Origin: CAVVZJ01 sp963752755
GTDB taxonomy: Bacteria; Planctomycetota; Planctomycetia; Isosphaerales; Isosphaeraceae
Assembly (NCBI GenBank): GCA_963752755.1
Contig: CAVVZJ010000015.1
Coordinates: 1-64,000 of the forward strand
Direction of reading: 5' to 3'
Length of the DNA: 64,000 nt
Shown one piece after another: positions 26,238-37,008 of this stretch. The translations under genes and the position numbers were made by a program. Below the pieces are notes generated by a model. That model had not been told where the DNA came from and searched no databases. It was given only the letters and a program-made list of their open reading frames with translations. The first letter of the stretch is position 1. Each line of letters opens with the position of its first letter.

Positions 26238-27903
26238 TCACATCGGCCTTCCGAAGCAGAGTAAGGTGATGTCGTCGCTCTGCTCACAACCGTCCGCGTG
26301 TCGCCGCAGGGCCTCGAGGATGGCGGCACCGGCGGCAGCTGCGGAGGCGGGAGCCGACGCGATGGCGCTCTGGAGGGCCAGGTCGCCGAACATGCGACCG
26401 GCGCTGCTCTGCGCCTCATTCACACCGTCCGTGTAGAGAACGACAATGTCGCCACAGGCGAGTTCGGCCGTCGAGGCAGTGTAATCCAGATCCTCCTCGA
26501 CGCCCAGCGGCAGGGCCTCGCCGACTAGGCCGACGACCTCCACGCGGCCATCGGAGTGGCGAACTAGCGGGCCCATGTGGCCGGCGTTGACGACCGACAG
26601 GCGGTGCTCGACGGCGTCGATCACGACCAGCAGGAATGTAATGAACATATCTTCAAGATTCGAGCCGCAGAGTCGGCGATTTAGCCGGCCGACGACGCGG
26701 CCGGGATCGGGCTCTTCGGCCAGAGCCGGCCCAACCTCGGCAGCCAGGTGAGCCACGAGCAAGGCTGCGGGCATCCCCTTGCCGCTGACGTCACCAACGG
26801 CCACCGCCCAGCGACGGGGTGGGCCGTTGGGCGGATCGTCGGGCCGGGGCATCGGGAAGTAGCCGTAGTAGTCGCCACCGACCTGACAGGCTGGCTCGTA
26901 GTAGTCCCAGAAGGCGTAACCGGCCGGACCGCCCTGCCACGGCTTGAGCAGGGCCTCCAGCACGCGGCGGGCCCACCGCAATTCCTGCTCCACCTCACCC
27001 CGTCGCCGCAAGGCCGCGTGAAGATGTGAGTTCTGCACAGCTACGCCCACAGGACCAGCCACCGCTGCCAGCAGGTCGAGATCCTCCGGGCCGAAGCTGA
27101 CCAGCTCGTCGCGGGCATCGAGCTGGATCACGCCAATCGGATGACGCCCGCGGTCGAACAGCGGAGCGCAGACCAGTGAGTGGATCGCCAGCGCGGCCAG
27201 GCTCGGGCTGTCGGGGTTCTCGGAGGTCGCGTCCTTGCAGAGAATCGCCTCGCCCGTCTCGACGACACGGCGAAGAATCGTCCGGCTGGCGGCGAGGCTC
27301 GCTGCGCCCTCGTGTCGGGAGTGGCTCACCCCGCCGGCCCAGTCGTCGCCCGCGTCGCCCCGAAGCAGTACGAATCCGCGATCGGCCTGCGGAAAAATGT
27401 CGAAGAGCACAGCCAGTGTTTTTTCCAGGACCGCGTAAAGGTCCAGGGTGCTGCTGAGTGATCGGCTGATCTCCAGAACCGCGCAGCTTCGGCTCCGCTG
27501 CGGTTCCCAGACCCGCCGAGTCGGGGTCGCAGGCCTGGGCGGCATCGATCGCCATGAGCAACGTCGAGTCGTCGTCCTCGCAAAGTTCGACCGGCAGGTA
27601 GCTGAAGATCAGTTCGTAATCGCAGATCCGAATGCTGGAACCCTCGTTCAGGAGCCGGGGCCGCGCGAGCTTTCGACCGCCCACGTAGGTGCCGGCGAGA
27701 CTGCCGAGGTCTCGCAAGATGTAGCCTTCACTGTGGCGCTCGATCGCGGCATGCCGCTTCGAAACGCAACGATTCCTCAGGATAATATCGCAACCCGCGG
27801 CGCGGCCGAGGGTCGTGCAATCTCCTCGTAGCGTGAAGACCCGACCCGGCTCTGGTCCCTTCCTGAGCCGCAGTCGGGGCTTCAGTATGCCAGCTTCCGC
27901 CAT
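26238..27903 (-). pseudogene. FHA - GAF - SpoIIE-type PP2C phosphatase, 2-bp deletion
   Basis: Signal-transduction protein. N-terminal FHA domain (residues about 10-100; LGRAAGCDIILRNRCVSKRH, RDLGSLAGTYVGGRKL) for phosphothreonine binding. Then a GAF domain (LDLYAVLEKTLAVLFDIFPQ, IHSLVCAPLFDRGRHPIGVI) and a C-terminal PP2C/SpoIIE phosphatase (CQVGGDYYGYFP, VAVGDVSGKGMPAALL, VLYTDGVNEAQ, SDDITLLCFG) with the metal-binding Asp residues present. At 27479-27484 the frame breaks between EPKLR and AVLEISRSLSS: ctgcgcggtt where ctgcgcgcggtt would keep the frame, a CG-dinucleotide loss. Start ATG 27903 follows GGGAG. Otherwise full length. Confidence 0.85.
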
Positions 27904-28426
27904 CGTAAATTGCTCCCGCAGTTCGCCGGCCTCACGCCCTCCAGCAACCACCCTCGTATGGATGGCTGATCCCTCTGCCCCCATTCGCCATCCCCATACC
28001 AGCCACGTTGACTTCTCGGGAACCAGGTCGGCAATGATCGTCGAAGCTTCCTTGACACCGATCTCCCGCCCAGAGCTCCGATTCCAGTATCCCACTATAT
28101 CCCGATACGGAAGACGACAGACAATATTCGAGGGTTTTGTTTGAAAAAAGTAATATTCGCCGCAAATTGATCGGCATCGCCTTCTCTCAAGCCTGAATCA
28201 ATGCACGCAGATCACTGTTGAGAATCGCCGGACGGTCAACGCGGAATCAGCATCCTGTGTGAGCCAGCAGCCTTCGAGAGTGGCGCGTGGATTGCATCCG
28301 CTTACGTCCCCAGTTGTCTGCGAGACTCTCCCGAACGGAGCCTCCGCCGGATTGGTCGCCGATCTCGTGACGGACACGGCGGATGTCGAGTAGTCCTCCC
28401 CTTCATCCAACGTCGAGGAACCGCCG
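27904..28426. other. Divergent intergenic region
   Basis: 523 bp between the minus-strand FHA-phosphatase and the plus-strand zinc-ribbon gene. No coding frame looks real. The middle (about 28125-28200) is clearly more AT-rich than the surroundings (cagacaatattcgagggttt, gaaaaaagtaatattcgccg), so promoters for both genes probably lie here. Confidence 0.4.
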
Positions 28427-28831
28427 ATGGACTGTCCCCGTTGTAAGCTCGCCCTTCGCGAGACCCAGTACGAAGGCGTGACCGTGGACCTCTGTGACAA
28501 CTGCTGGGGCATCTGGCTCGATACCGGGGAACTGAAAGACGTGATCGACTCCCAGCAATTGCAGTTCTCCGATGCCGAGCGTCGTCAGATCAGCGGTCTC
28601 CGCGGTGCCCCGGCCACGCCGACGAATACCGAGCCGGCCGCCTGTCCCCGTTGTGGCCGAGTGATGGATCAGGTCCATTCCGATGTGGCGGTCCCTCTGG
28701 TCATCGACCGTTGCCCCGATCACGGCGTCTGGCTCGATACCGGCGAGATCAAGGCCGTCCAGGTTGTCGCCGAGCAGTCGGCCGATCTCCATCGCCTGCT
28801 CCTCCAGAAACTGGGCCTCGCCAGATCCTGA
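28427..28831 (+). CDS. Protein with two TFIIB-type zinc ribbons
   Basis: 134 aa with two copies of the bacterial zf-TFIIB motif: MDCPRCKLALRETQYEGVTV...LCDNCWGIWLDTGEL at residues 1-38 and ACPRCGRVMDQVHSD...RCPDHGVWLDTGEI at about 72-105. In the second copy one Cys of the distal knuckle is replaced by His (CPDHG for CDNCW). A helical tail follows. Cytosolic, function unknown. ATG 28427 has GAGGA upstream. Stand-alone gene, divergent from the FHA-phosphatase. Confidence 0.85.
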   Translation: MDCPRCKLALRETQYEGVTVDLCDNCWGIWLDTGELKDVIDSQQLQFSDAERRQISGLRGAPATPTNTEPAACPRCGRVMDQVHSDVAVPLVIDRCPDHGVWLDTGEIKAVQVVAEQSADLHRLLLQKLGLARS

Positions 28832-28936
28832 GCCCCGCTGGCGGCATCGCGGGATGGTTGTGAGGCCAGAGCGGGGTTATCCTGTTTCCCGGCTTGATCC
28901 GTCACGACCACGCCGCGACCCGGTCAGGGAGGGCCC

Positions 28937-29449
28937 ATGCGATTTCTGCGAGGCTTCCGGTTCTCGATCGCGACCTTGCTGATGCTGGTCGTCACCACGG
29001 CTTCGGCGTCGGCGCTCTTCGCCAAGGTCAAGGCCCACAGCGAACTACCCACCTGGCCGTCGTGGAAGTACGACTCGCCGACCCTCATGACCCTCGCCAT
29101 CGGCCTGACCGCCGTGGCCCTCGGCGCCCTGAAGGACCACACGTCTGTCCAGACGATGCTTCAAGCTACGATCGCCTACCTGGGCTACCTCTCCTTGATC
29201 TGGCTGGCCGAGGCCGGTCGCGTCCGGATCTTGCTCTACTGGTTCCAGACGGCCTTCGCGTTGACCGTCGCTCTACCTCTGGTCGGACGCAAGCTCGTCA
29301 AGTCGGGTTTGCCCAGGGGACCACGACGGTCGTGGTGGAAGAAGACGTGCGAGGCGTTCGTCTTCTCCTTTCTGAACATCCTGATGGTCGCCGCCGGCGC
29401 CCTGATCCAGTTCATCGTCGTCGAGGCGGGCTCTACCCTCCTCCCCTGA
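28937..29449 (+). CDS. Hypothetical inner-membrane protein
   Basis: 170 aa with about four membrane segments: SIATLLMLVVTTASASALFA (residues 10-29), TLMTLAIGLTAVALGAL, ATIAYLGYLSLIWLAEAG, ILLYWFQTAFALTVALPLV and a last one NILMVAAGALIQFIVV. The N-terminal RGFRFSIATLLMLVV pattern is common in short planctomycete membrane proteins. ATG 28937 follows AGGGAGG. Function unknown. Confidence 0.7.
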   Translation: MRFLRGFRFSIATLLMLVVTTASASALFAKVKAHSELPTWPSWKYDSPTLMTLAIGLTAVALGALKDHTSVQTMLQATIAYLGYLSLIWLAEAGRVRILLYWFQTAFALTVALPLVGRKLVKSGLPRGPRRSWWKKTCEAFVFSFLNILMVAAGALIQFIVVEAGSTLLP

Positions 29450-29670
29450 TCGGGTCGAGAATCCAGTCAACCAATCCGGACTCCGGCCGACGAGGTGTTG
29501 CCCACATCGCCCGCGACCGCCATACTGATCGGTCGATGGCAACTCTTGCAGCGAAGCCCCGGGCTCCCCGGTCGAGGGGAACCGACCTCGGGATCGCTGT
29601 CCAATTCCCGGCCTGGCCGCAGTCCGCGTTTCCGTGATCCGCGACTCCCGGACGACGCAACCCCGACCGC

Positions 29671-31746
29671 TTGCCTCGGAGCCGCTTCCTGGTGACCCTC
29701 TCCTCCCTGGGCCATTCTCTGCTCTTTTGCGCCTTCCTCGCCCTGCTCTGGCAGGCCACCCGGAAGCTCACGCCCCGCCTTGTCCCCGTGACGACGAGCG
29801 ACCCCGTACCCGTCATTCCTTTGATGATGACCGGGTTCCTTCTCGGCATGCTTATCACCCTGATCGGCGTGCTCTTTCACATCATTTCTGCCTGGTACTG
29901 CCTCTGCGCCGCCATCGCGATCTTTCTCGCCTCGCAACGCCTGCCAGGCGAACCGGCGCCGGGGCCGTCGTTGCCGTCGTTCCCCCTACCGATCGCAGCT
30001 CTGGCTCTGGCCGCCACGGTTCCGGCGGCTGTTGTCGCCGTCAACGCACTCGCGGCCCCGCCGTTGACCTATGATGCCCTGACTTATCACCTTTACATCC
30101 CGCTCCGGTGGCTCCAGGATGGCGGGCTCGTCGGCATCCCGACGGTCTTTGGAGACAACGCCGCGGAGTTCGCGCCCGGCAACTGGCAACTGCTTAACGT
30201 TGCCCTGTTCGAGCTGCTGCCGGCGGACTACCCCTTCGAGTTGCTGGCGATGGCCGCGATGGTGCTGACCTTCGCCGTCGTCGTCCGGCTCACCGCCACG
30301 TTCGAGCCCCGGTTCGCCGGGCTCGCCGCCTTCTCGGCGCTGTTTCACCCCTTGGTCTTCCGGATCGGGCTCGGAGACTGGCCCGATCTCTTCTGCTGCG
30401 GCCTACTGCTGGCGGGCGTCCTGTTCACGCTCCAGTTCCGGGAACGGGACGACTCGGAGCAGGCCCTCTGGGGATTCGCCGCTTACGGGATGGCGATCGG
30501 AACCAAGGTCGCCTACCTGCCCTACGCCGGTCTCAGCGCCCTGACGCTCACGACCATCCTCCTGTGGCGGCGACGATTCCGCCTTCTCGCCGCGGGTCTC
30601 GCGCCGAGCATCCTCACCGGCGGCTGGTGGTACTTGCGGAACTGGTTCCTTTACGGCAATCCCCTCTTCCCGGTGGAACTCCGTATCGGCCCCTGGACGA
30701 TCTTCCCCGGCGCGTTCACCCGCGAGGCAATCGAGGCGGGCGAGTATCACATCGGCAAGACCCGAGTCCTGATCAAACACGTCATCGCCAACTTCAACTC
30801 CCTCGCGATGGCCGCGCCGCTGATCGGCTGCGTGGGCACGGTTGCCCTGGCCAGGAAGCCACGCGGGCCGGCGGTCCTGGTCGGACTCCAGCTAGCCGGC
30901 TGGACCTTGATGTATCGTTACGTGATCCCACACAACGACCAGGTCCGCTTCGTCTTCCCCGTCTTCATCCTCGCGACGGCCCTCGGCTTCGCCTGGCTCG
31001 GACGGCTCCGATACGGTGGAGTCGTCGCCTGGGCCCTGGTTGTGATGGTCCTGGTGAGGTTCTGGAAATACGTTTACAACGAGGTGCATGGCCACTCGGT
31101 CCTCTACCTCGCCCTTTGCACCGTCGCCGGGTTGACCGCTTCGGGATGCCTCGTCCTTGCACTTCGTCGCGGCAGCCATCGCCTGACCCGCGGGCTCAGC
31201 CTCACAGTCTTCGCCCTGCTGCTCACGTTCCTCTGCCTGCGTGGCGACCGTCAGCGCGGCCTCCTCTATGAGGTCGAATACGGTGAGGTCGCTCGCTTCA
31301 TCAACGAAGCCGAACCCGAAGGACCCCAGACGATCGCCTACACCGGCCTGAACGCCCCCTATGTCTTCGTCGGCAAGCACCTCAACAACCGGGTCGTGTA
31401 CGTCAACGTCCAGGGCGAGCCGGACTGGGGCTTCTACGACTTCTGGAAGCGGCACCCCGGCTTGCAGGAGTATCACAAGCCCGGTTACTACCGCGATCGG
31501 CCCGACCTCGCCACCTGGCTCCGCAACCTCCAGCAGAGCCGCGCCCGGCTGCTGGTCATCCAGCCGCTGAGTGCGAACGAGCGCCAGTACCTGGCATCCT
31601 CGGACGGATTCCCCCGACCCGAATACGAATGGGCTCGGCGCTACGACGCGGTCTTCCAGCCCCGGATGATCCGGCCGGACGGGCGCCTCTACGCCATCGA
31701 CCGCGAGGCGTTGGCCCGATTGCTCGCCAGCCTGCCGGGCCGCTGA
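29671..31746 (+). CDS. Polytopic membrane glycosyltransferase (PMT/ArnT-like, GT39/GT83 fold)
   Basis: 691 aa. Many membrane helices follow a first luminal loop carrying the acidic motif APPLTYDALTYHLYIPLRW, as in enzymes that use lipid-linked sugar donors. Further conserved-looking segments are AEFAPGNWQLLNVALFELLP and GGWWYLRNWFLYGNPLFP. The C-terminal part (residues 540 onward) is soluble and periplasmic. Probably transfers a sugar from an isoprenoid carrier to a lipid or protein; acceptor unknown. The start is weak: TTG 29671 is the longest, and GTG 29692 is an alternative. A strong hairpin terminator follows. Confidence 0.75.
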   Translation: MPRSRFLVTLSSLGHSLLFCAFLALLWQATRKLTPRLVPVTTSDPVPVIPLMMTGFLLGMLITLIGVLFHIISAWYCLCAAIAIFLASQRLPGEPAPGPSLPSFPLPIAALALAATVPAAVVAVNALAAPPLTYDALTYHLYIPLRWLQDGGLVGIPTVFGDNAAEFAPGNWQLLNVALFELLPADYPFELLAMAAMVLTFAVVVRLTATFEPRFAGLAAFSALFHPLVFRIGLGDWPDLFCCGLLLAGVLFTLQFRERDDSEQALWGFAAYGMAIGTKVAYLPYAGLSALTLTTILLWRRRFRLLAAGLAPSILTGGWWYLRNWFLYGNPLFPVELRIGPWTIFPGAFTREAIEAGEYHIGKTRVLIKHVIANFNSLAMAAPLIGCVGTVALARKPRGPAVLVGLQLAGWTLMYRYVIPHNDQVRFVFPVFILATALGFAWLGRLRYGGVVAWALVVMVLVRFWKYVYNEVHGHSVLYLALCTVAGLTASGCLVLALRRGSHRLTRGLSLTVFALLLTFLCLRGDRQRGLLYEVEYGEVARFINEAEPEGPQTIAYTGLNAPYVFVGKHLNNRVVYVNVQGEPDWGFYDFWKRHPGLQEYHKPGYYRDRPDLATWLRNLQQSRARLLVIQPLSANERQYLASSDGFPRPEYEWARRYDAVFQPRMIRPDGRLYAIDREALARLLASLPGR

Positions 31747-31773
31747 GTCGCCTTTCCCCGGCGCGGGGAAAAC

Positions 31774-31813
31774 GCCAACGGGCCGCCCCGGTGTTGCGAG
31801 GCGGCCCGTCGGC
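31774..31813 (+). terminator. Terminator hairpin after the glycosyltransferase
   Basis: Stem GCCAACGGGCCGCC (31774-31787) pairs with GGCGGCCCGTCGGC (31800-31813), one mismatch in 14, 12-base loop. It begins 28 bases after the stop codon. The downstream tract (gattggttg) is only mildly T-rich. Confidence 0.65.
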
Positions 31814-31879
31814 GATTGGTTGCATCAAAAAGGAGTCTCGGAGACCCCGGCCCCAGCGGACGGGCCGGTGGATGTCCGA

Positions 31880-32101
31880 TCAGGCGCGGTCGTTGCCGGC
31901 CGGGCTCGTCTGGGAGGTCGAGCGGCTTGCGCCGTTGCCTCGGGACGAGTTGGCATACATCGAGGTGAGCACACCGAGCAGGGCCGACCGACGGCCCACG
32001 CGCGACGACGCGCCCCTGCGACGGATGCGAGTCAGAGTGTCCGCCAGCGCCATGTCTTGCGACTTCGAGGGTGCGGTCTTCTTGGAATTCGCCACGCTCA
32101 T
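31880..32101 (-). CDS. Small basic hypothetical protein
   Basis: 73 aa from ATG 32101, which has AGGGAG at suitable spacing. Ser/Arg/Thr-rich (SVANSKKTAPSKSQDMALAD, then LTRIRRRGASSRVGRRSALL). No domain recognised. It may be real because of the good ribosome-binding site, but composition is low-complexity and the region is otherwise empty. Confidence 0.4.
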   Translation of the reverse strand: MSVANSKKTAPSKSQDMALADTLTRIRRRGASSRVGRRSALLGVLTSMYANSSRGNGASRSTSQTSPAGNDRA

Positions 32102-32125
32102 CAAACGGAAGCTCCCTAAGAACAA

Positions 32126-33116
32126 ATCCGGCGGTCGTCCGCGTCCGTCGCGGAGACCGCCCCGACGTCCCGATCCCTGGTGTCGAGCGGCAAGGCCCCG
32201 AATCCCGCATCGGCCCCGGCGACTCAGTTCGCCGGCAGCCAGACCGGGCCGCGGCGACCCACGCCGCGGGGGTTGACCTTCATCGCATCGCTACGGGGGG
32301 GCGGCTGGTCGATCGCCTCGCTTCCAGACCGCCCGGGATGGTCCGTGTCCCCCAAGACTCGGTCGGTGCCGTTCCGGATCTTCACTCGTTCTCGGCCCAC
32401 CCGGTTCCGCCAGGCTCGCCCGGCCCTCAACCGGTCAGGGCATTCCGAGTCAAGATTCCCTCGCTCCGATCTCGCCTTGTGGGGGTAGAGAAGGATATCT
32501 TCTCGACGGCTCCTTGCCAAGCCCTCTTTTCCAAAGATGTCATGGAATTCAACAAGACTTTGACCAGCCTACACGAAGCCCTCACAATCTCGACGCCATC
32601 CCCACTTTTCACTCAACCCTTGCTGACAACTTTCCCTTTCTCTTTTCCCCGATCGACAGGCTTGACCCATGTCTCCCAGGGCCATTCTCCACAATTCTGC
32701 GAGAAAAGGTGAACGTGGCGAGCCAAATTTCGGAAGATATTCGGATGTGGACCTTCGCAGCCTCCGACCGCTCGGTTCCCTGGCCAGTCGACCGCTGCAC
32801 CGGTGCAACACAGCGTCCCACACGCCGAACGAACTTCACAATGGAGAATTTCTGCACCGTAAACCCTTTCCCGATTTAACTTAAGGCTCTTTAACTATGC
32901 GATACAAAGTGCGTCCCCGTCGCGTGCTTCGGGGGTCATCAGGGCGTCTCGGTGCCGTGACGGTACCATCTCCGGCGTGACGGAGTGCGAAGCCGTTGGG
33001 GGTTTCGCTGGACCTCGCAAGCTGGTATCTCGGAGAGCCATCGTCGCGGTTCGGCCCTCTCCCGTCCGGCCCGGTCTCTGTGCGACCCGTCTTTCTGCGA
33101 CCCAAGGAGCCTGACG
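32126..33116. other. Long intergenic region with lower GC
   Basis: About 1 kb without a credible gene. From roughly 32450 to 32900 the GC content is visibly below the window average, with many short AT tracts (aaggatatcttctcgacggc, gatgtcatggaattcaacaa). All frames here are short. It precedes the permease gene and may hold its promoter and untranslated leader, or be a remnant of foreign DNA. Confidence 0.4.
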
Positions 33117-35018
33117 GTGACCGACGCCCGGGACGTATCGCCATGGAAGCCGGTCCGAGTGCGCTATCCCTGGGCCACGTCCGGGGATGTCAATGCTTTC
33201 TTCGGTTTGATGCTCGACAACGTCGGCGATATGATCCTGATGGCCGGCCTGCTGGTCGGCGTCTTCGGGTTCCCGGCGGGGTTCGTGCTGACGAGGATGA
33301 TCCCCGGAACGGCCCTGGGGGTGCTGGTCGGCGACCTCTGCTACACGGTGATGGCCTTTCGCCTGGCACGCCGGGAGAACCGGGGGGACGTGACGGCGAT
33401 GCCCCTGGGTCTGGACACGCCGAGCACGTTTGGCTCGGTCTTCCTGATCCTGGGACCGGCCTTCCTGGCCGCCAGGACGCGAGGACTCGCGATCGACGAG
33501 GCCGCGGAGCACGCCTGGTCTCTCGGAATCGTGATGCTCCTGGCGTCGGGCCTGTTCAAGATGGCCTGTGCCACCGTCAGCGGCCTGATCCGGCGACTGG
33601 TGCCGAGGGCGGGTTTGCTTGGGTCGCTGGTCTCGATCGCCCTGGTGCTCATCAGCTTCCTGCCACTCCTGGACATCGCCGGGACGCCGATCGCGGGGTA
33701 TGTCGCCCTGGCGATCATCCTCGCGACCTTGACGGCCCGCTGGGAGTTGCCGGGACGCTCGGCGGCGGTCGTTGGCTCGGCGGCGGTCGGGTTCACCGCC
33801 ATGGCCGCGTTCGGGATGCGATCGGAGGGTTCCGCCGCGCTGCTTCCGACCTGGGCAGCCGTGCCGGTCGGCGCGGCGATCGGGGCCTTGCTCTACCCGC
33901 TGCTTCGCCGCAGCCAGGCAGGTTCCGGGAGCCTTGATGGCGGTGGCGATCGGCTCCGCGGTCTTCTACGCCCTGCATCTGACCGGCCTCGGCCCCGGTC
34001 CGGAGGCGAGGCCGGAGTCGGCCGTCGGCTTCGCGCTGCCGTGGCCGGTCCAGCGCTGGCTGGCCTGGGCCCGAATCGAGGCCAACTGGCTGGAGGCGGT
34101 GGCGTTCCTGCCGGTGGCGATCCCGCTGGCCCTGGCGACGGTCGTCGGCGGGATCGACTGCACCGAGAGCGCCGCGGCGGCCGGCGACGACTACCCGACG
34201 GGCACCATCATCGCCGTCGAGGGGCTGGCAACGGTCGTCGGCGGCCTCTTCGGCGGGGTCATCCAGTCGACCCCGTACATCGGCCACCCGGCCTACAAGG
34301 CGATGGGCGGCCGGGCGGCGTACACGCTGGCGACGGCCCTGTTCATCGGCGCGGCGGGGGTCTTCGGCTTCTTCGGCTGGATCTTCGCTGTCTTGCCCAA
34401 GGCGGCCGTCTTCCCGATCCTGGTCTTCGTCGGCCTGGAGATCACCTCGCAGTCGTTCCGGGCGACGCCCCGGCGGCACTATCCGGCCCTCGTCCTGGCG
34501 TGCGTGCCGGCGCTGGCCTACCTCGCCTTCCTGATGACCGACCGGCTGGCTGGCGAGGTCGATCGCGTCTTCGGCGGCGGCCGCCCAACCTTCGCGCGGT
34601 TCAGCCCGGAGATTCAGCACTGGATCCAGACCGTTACGGTCCTCTCCGGCGGCTTCATCGTGACGAGCCTGCTCTGGGGCACCACCCTGGCCCGGTTGAT
34701 TGACGGTCGGCTGCGGGCAGCGGCCGGAACCTTGATCCTGGCGGCCTTGCTGGCCCTCTTCGGGGTGATCCACTCGCCCTTGCGGTCGGGCCCGATCCTG
34801 TCGCCCTGGACGGCCGTCGCTCGACTGAAAGAACAGGGGCGATGGACCGCGACGGCCTCCCAGACGCCCTACCACTGGGCTGGCGGCCTACGTCGCGATG
34901 GCCGCAGCGCTCTGGGTCGTCGGGCATGGGCGGCCGACCTCCGACAACGACAACGGATTCCGGGCCGGCCGATTCCAGCGGGTCGACCGGCAGAGGCATA
35001 AGAATTGCTTCTGTTGAT
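33117..35018 (+). pseudogene. NCS2-like membrane permease, two frameshifts
   Basis: Starts at GTG 33117 with AGGAG 9 bases upstream. Multi-span permease resembling xanthine/uracil/AzgA-type NCS2 transporters: GDVNAFFGLMLDNVGDMILM, GDVTAMPLGLDTPSTFGSVF, then after a frame change near 33925 GGIDCTESAAAAGDDYPTGT (the acidic substrate motif), GVIQSTPYIGHPAYKAMGGR and FGFFGWIFAVLPKAAVFPI. A second shift near 34882 separates TPYHW from AAYVAMAAALWVVG, ending at TGA 35018. Apart from the two indels the protein is full length (about 630 aa) and well preserved. Confidence 0.75.
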
Positions 35019-35063
35019 CAAACTGGCCAACGTCTCCCCACGGTCGTTCATTTAGCAGGCCCA

Positions 35064-35080
35064 CCCCCCAGGCTGGGGGG
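35064..35080 (+). terminator. Short hairpin between permease and ptsI
   Basis: CCCCCC (35064-35069) pairs with GGGGGG (35075-35080) around AGGCT; followed by ttgag. GC-only stem without a clear T tract, so a weak terminator candidate. Confidence 0.35.
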
Positions 35081-35157
35081 TTGAGATGAGAGCGGTGGTG
35101 CCAATGACCTGGGCCCTCGGATTGTCTGGGACGTCGGCTGCCGATAGACTGAAGGCC

Positions 35158-37008
35158 ATGCATAAGGGAGTCGCAGTCAGCCCTGGCGTTGCCGTGGGGA
35201 TTGCCCACCGGGTCGAGTCGGTCTTCTCACCGGCCGAGCCCCAGGAGCTGCCCGACCCGTCCCTCGTCGCCGACGAGGTCGATCGGTTCGACCGCGCCGT
35301 GGCCCTGGCCGCCTCCGAGCTGGAGCAGATCGTCACCAAGGTCGCCGAACAGCTCGGCGCCGGCGAGTCCGAGATCTTCAAGAGCCACCTGACCCTCGTC
35401 AACGACGAGGCGTTGCTGGAGCGCATCCGGACCTTGATCCAGACCCGCCGCTTCACCGCGCTGTCCGCCTTGCAGATCGTCTTGCAGGATTACGCCGCCC
35501 TCTTCGCCCGTAGCGAGCACGAGTACTTCCGCGAGCGTCTGGCCGACCTCCGCGACGTCGCCAGCCGGATCGGCTCACACCTGAGCCTCCAGGCCGCCGG
35601 CCTGAACCTCGGTGACGGCCTCGGCCTGCACGCTGCCAACGGCCCCGGCCCCCCGGCCCGATTAATGGCGAGGCCCCCAAGGGTGCCAGCGGATCGGACT
35701 CCAATCACGGCGACGAGGAGCCGATCATCCTCGTCGCCCACGAGATCCTGCCGAGCCAGGCCATGAGCCTCGGCAACCTGCCGATCGCCGGGATCGTCAC
35801 CGAGACCGGGGGCAGCACCAGCCACGCCGCCATCCTCTCCCGGAGCCGCGGCATCCCCGCCGTCTCCGGCTGCCGCGACATCACCGCCGACGTCCAGTCC
35901 GGCGACCTGATCGTCGTCGATGGCCGCGAAGGCGTCGTCCTGATCCGACCCGACGCCGAGACCGTCAGCGCCTACCGCAAGCTCCAGCGCGAGTTCTTCC
36001 AGCTCAAGGACCAGCTCGTCGCCAACCGCGACCAGCCCTCCGTCAGCAAGGACGGCGTCCAGGTCGAACTGCTGGCCAACATCAACAACGTCGCCGACGC
36101 CCTCGCCGCCGAGAAAGTCGGCGCCACCGGCGTCGGCCTCTTCCGGACCGAGTACCTCTTCATCACCCATCCCGACGTGCCCGACGAGGAAGAGCAGTAC
36201 GACTACTACCGCCGCGTCCTCGAAGCCTCGCCCGGCCGCTCCGTCACGATCCGGACCCTCGACCTCGGCGGCGACAAGACCGTCCCCTACCTCGGCCGCC
36301 GCCACGAGTCGAACCCGTTCATGGGCTGGCGCTCGATCCGGCTCTCGTTCGAGCACCCCAAGCTCTTCGAGAAGCAGATCCGCGCCATCCTCCGCGCCGG
36401 CCGGCACGGCAAGGTCGTCGATGCTCTTCCCGATGATCACGACGCTGGAAGAACTCCGCCACGTCAACCGCCTGGTCGATGAGGCCCAGCGCAACCTCCG
36501 CCGCGAGGGCATCCCGTTCGGCGAGGACGTCAAGACCGGCGTGATGGTCGAGGTCCCCGCCGCCGCCGTCTGCATCGACGCGATCCTCCGCGAGACCGAC
36601 TTCATCTCGATCGGCTCGAACGACCTGATCCAGTACCTCGTCGCCGCCGACCGCGACAACCCGAAGGTCGCCCACCTCTGCGAGCCCCTCAGCCCGGCGA
36701 TCTTCAAGGTCCTCCAGATGGTCCTCGACTCCTGCCGACGCACCGGCACGCCCGTGACCCTCTGCGGCGAGATGGCCGGCCAGCCCCGTTCCGTGCTCGT
36801 CCTCTTCGGCATGGGCCTCCGACGGTTCAGCATGAGCCCCGCCTTCGTCCCCACCATCAAGGCCCTCCTTTCCCGCGTCACCACCGCCCAGGCCGAGCGA
36901 TTCGCCCACCAGATCCTCCAGCTCAAGACCAGCGAGGAGATCCGCAAGTACCTCACCGACCGGCTCCACGAGGTCTCCAGCGACCTCGAAGTCTTCGACT
37001 TCGTCTGA
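35158..37008 (+). pseudogene. ptsI: PTS enzyme I (phosphoenolpyruvate-protein phosphotransferase), two frameshifts
   Basis: Starts MHKGVAVSPGVAVGIAHRVE at ATG 35158. The N-terminal HPr-binding/phosphohistidine region includes ESEIFKSHLTLVNDE and the active-site GGSTSHAAILSRSRGIPAVS (His phosphorylated by PEP). The C-terminal PEP-binding barrel has GVGLFRTEYLFI, RTLDLGGDKTVPYLGR, GWRSIRLSFEHP, FPMITTLEELRHV and ETDFISIGSNDLIQYLVAAD, GEMAGQP. Frame changes occur at about 35650-35665 and at 36415-36421. No in-frame stop or loss of catalytic residues was seen, so the frameshifts may be read errors. No HPr gene lies beside it. Confidence 0.88.

Noticed and set aside
26238..27545. FHA and SpoIIE parts as two separate genes
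   Set aside because: No ribosome-binding site or start codon fits the second part, and a CG-dinucleotide loss at 27480 joins them into the usual FHA-GAF-SpoIIE order.
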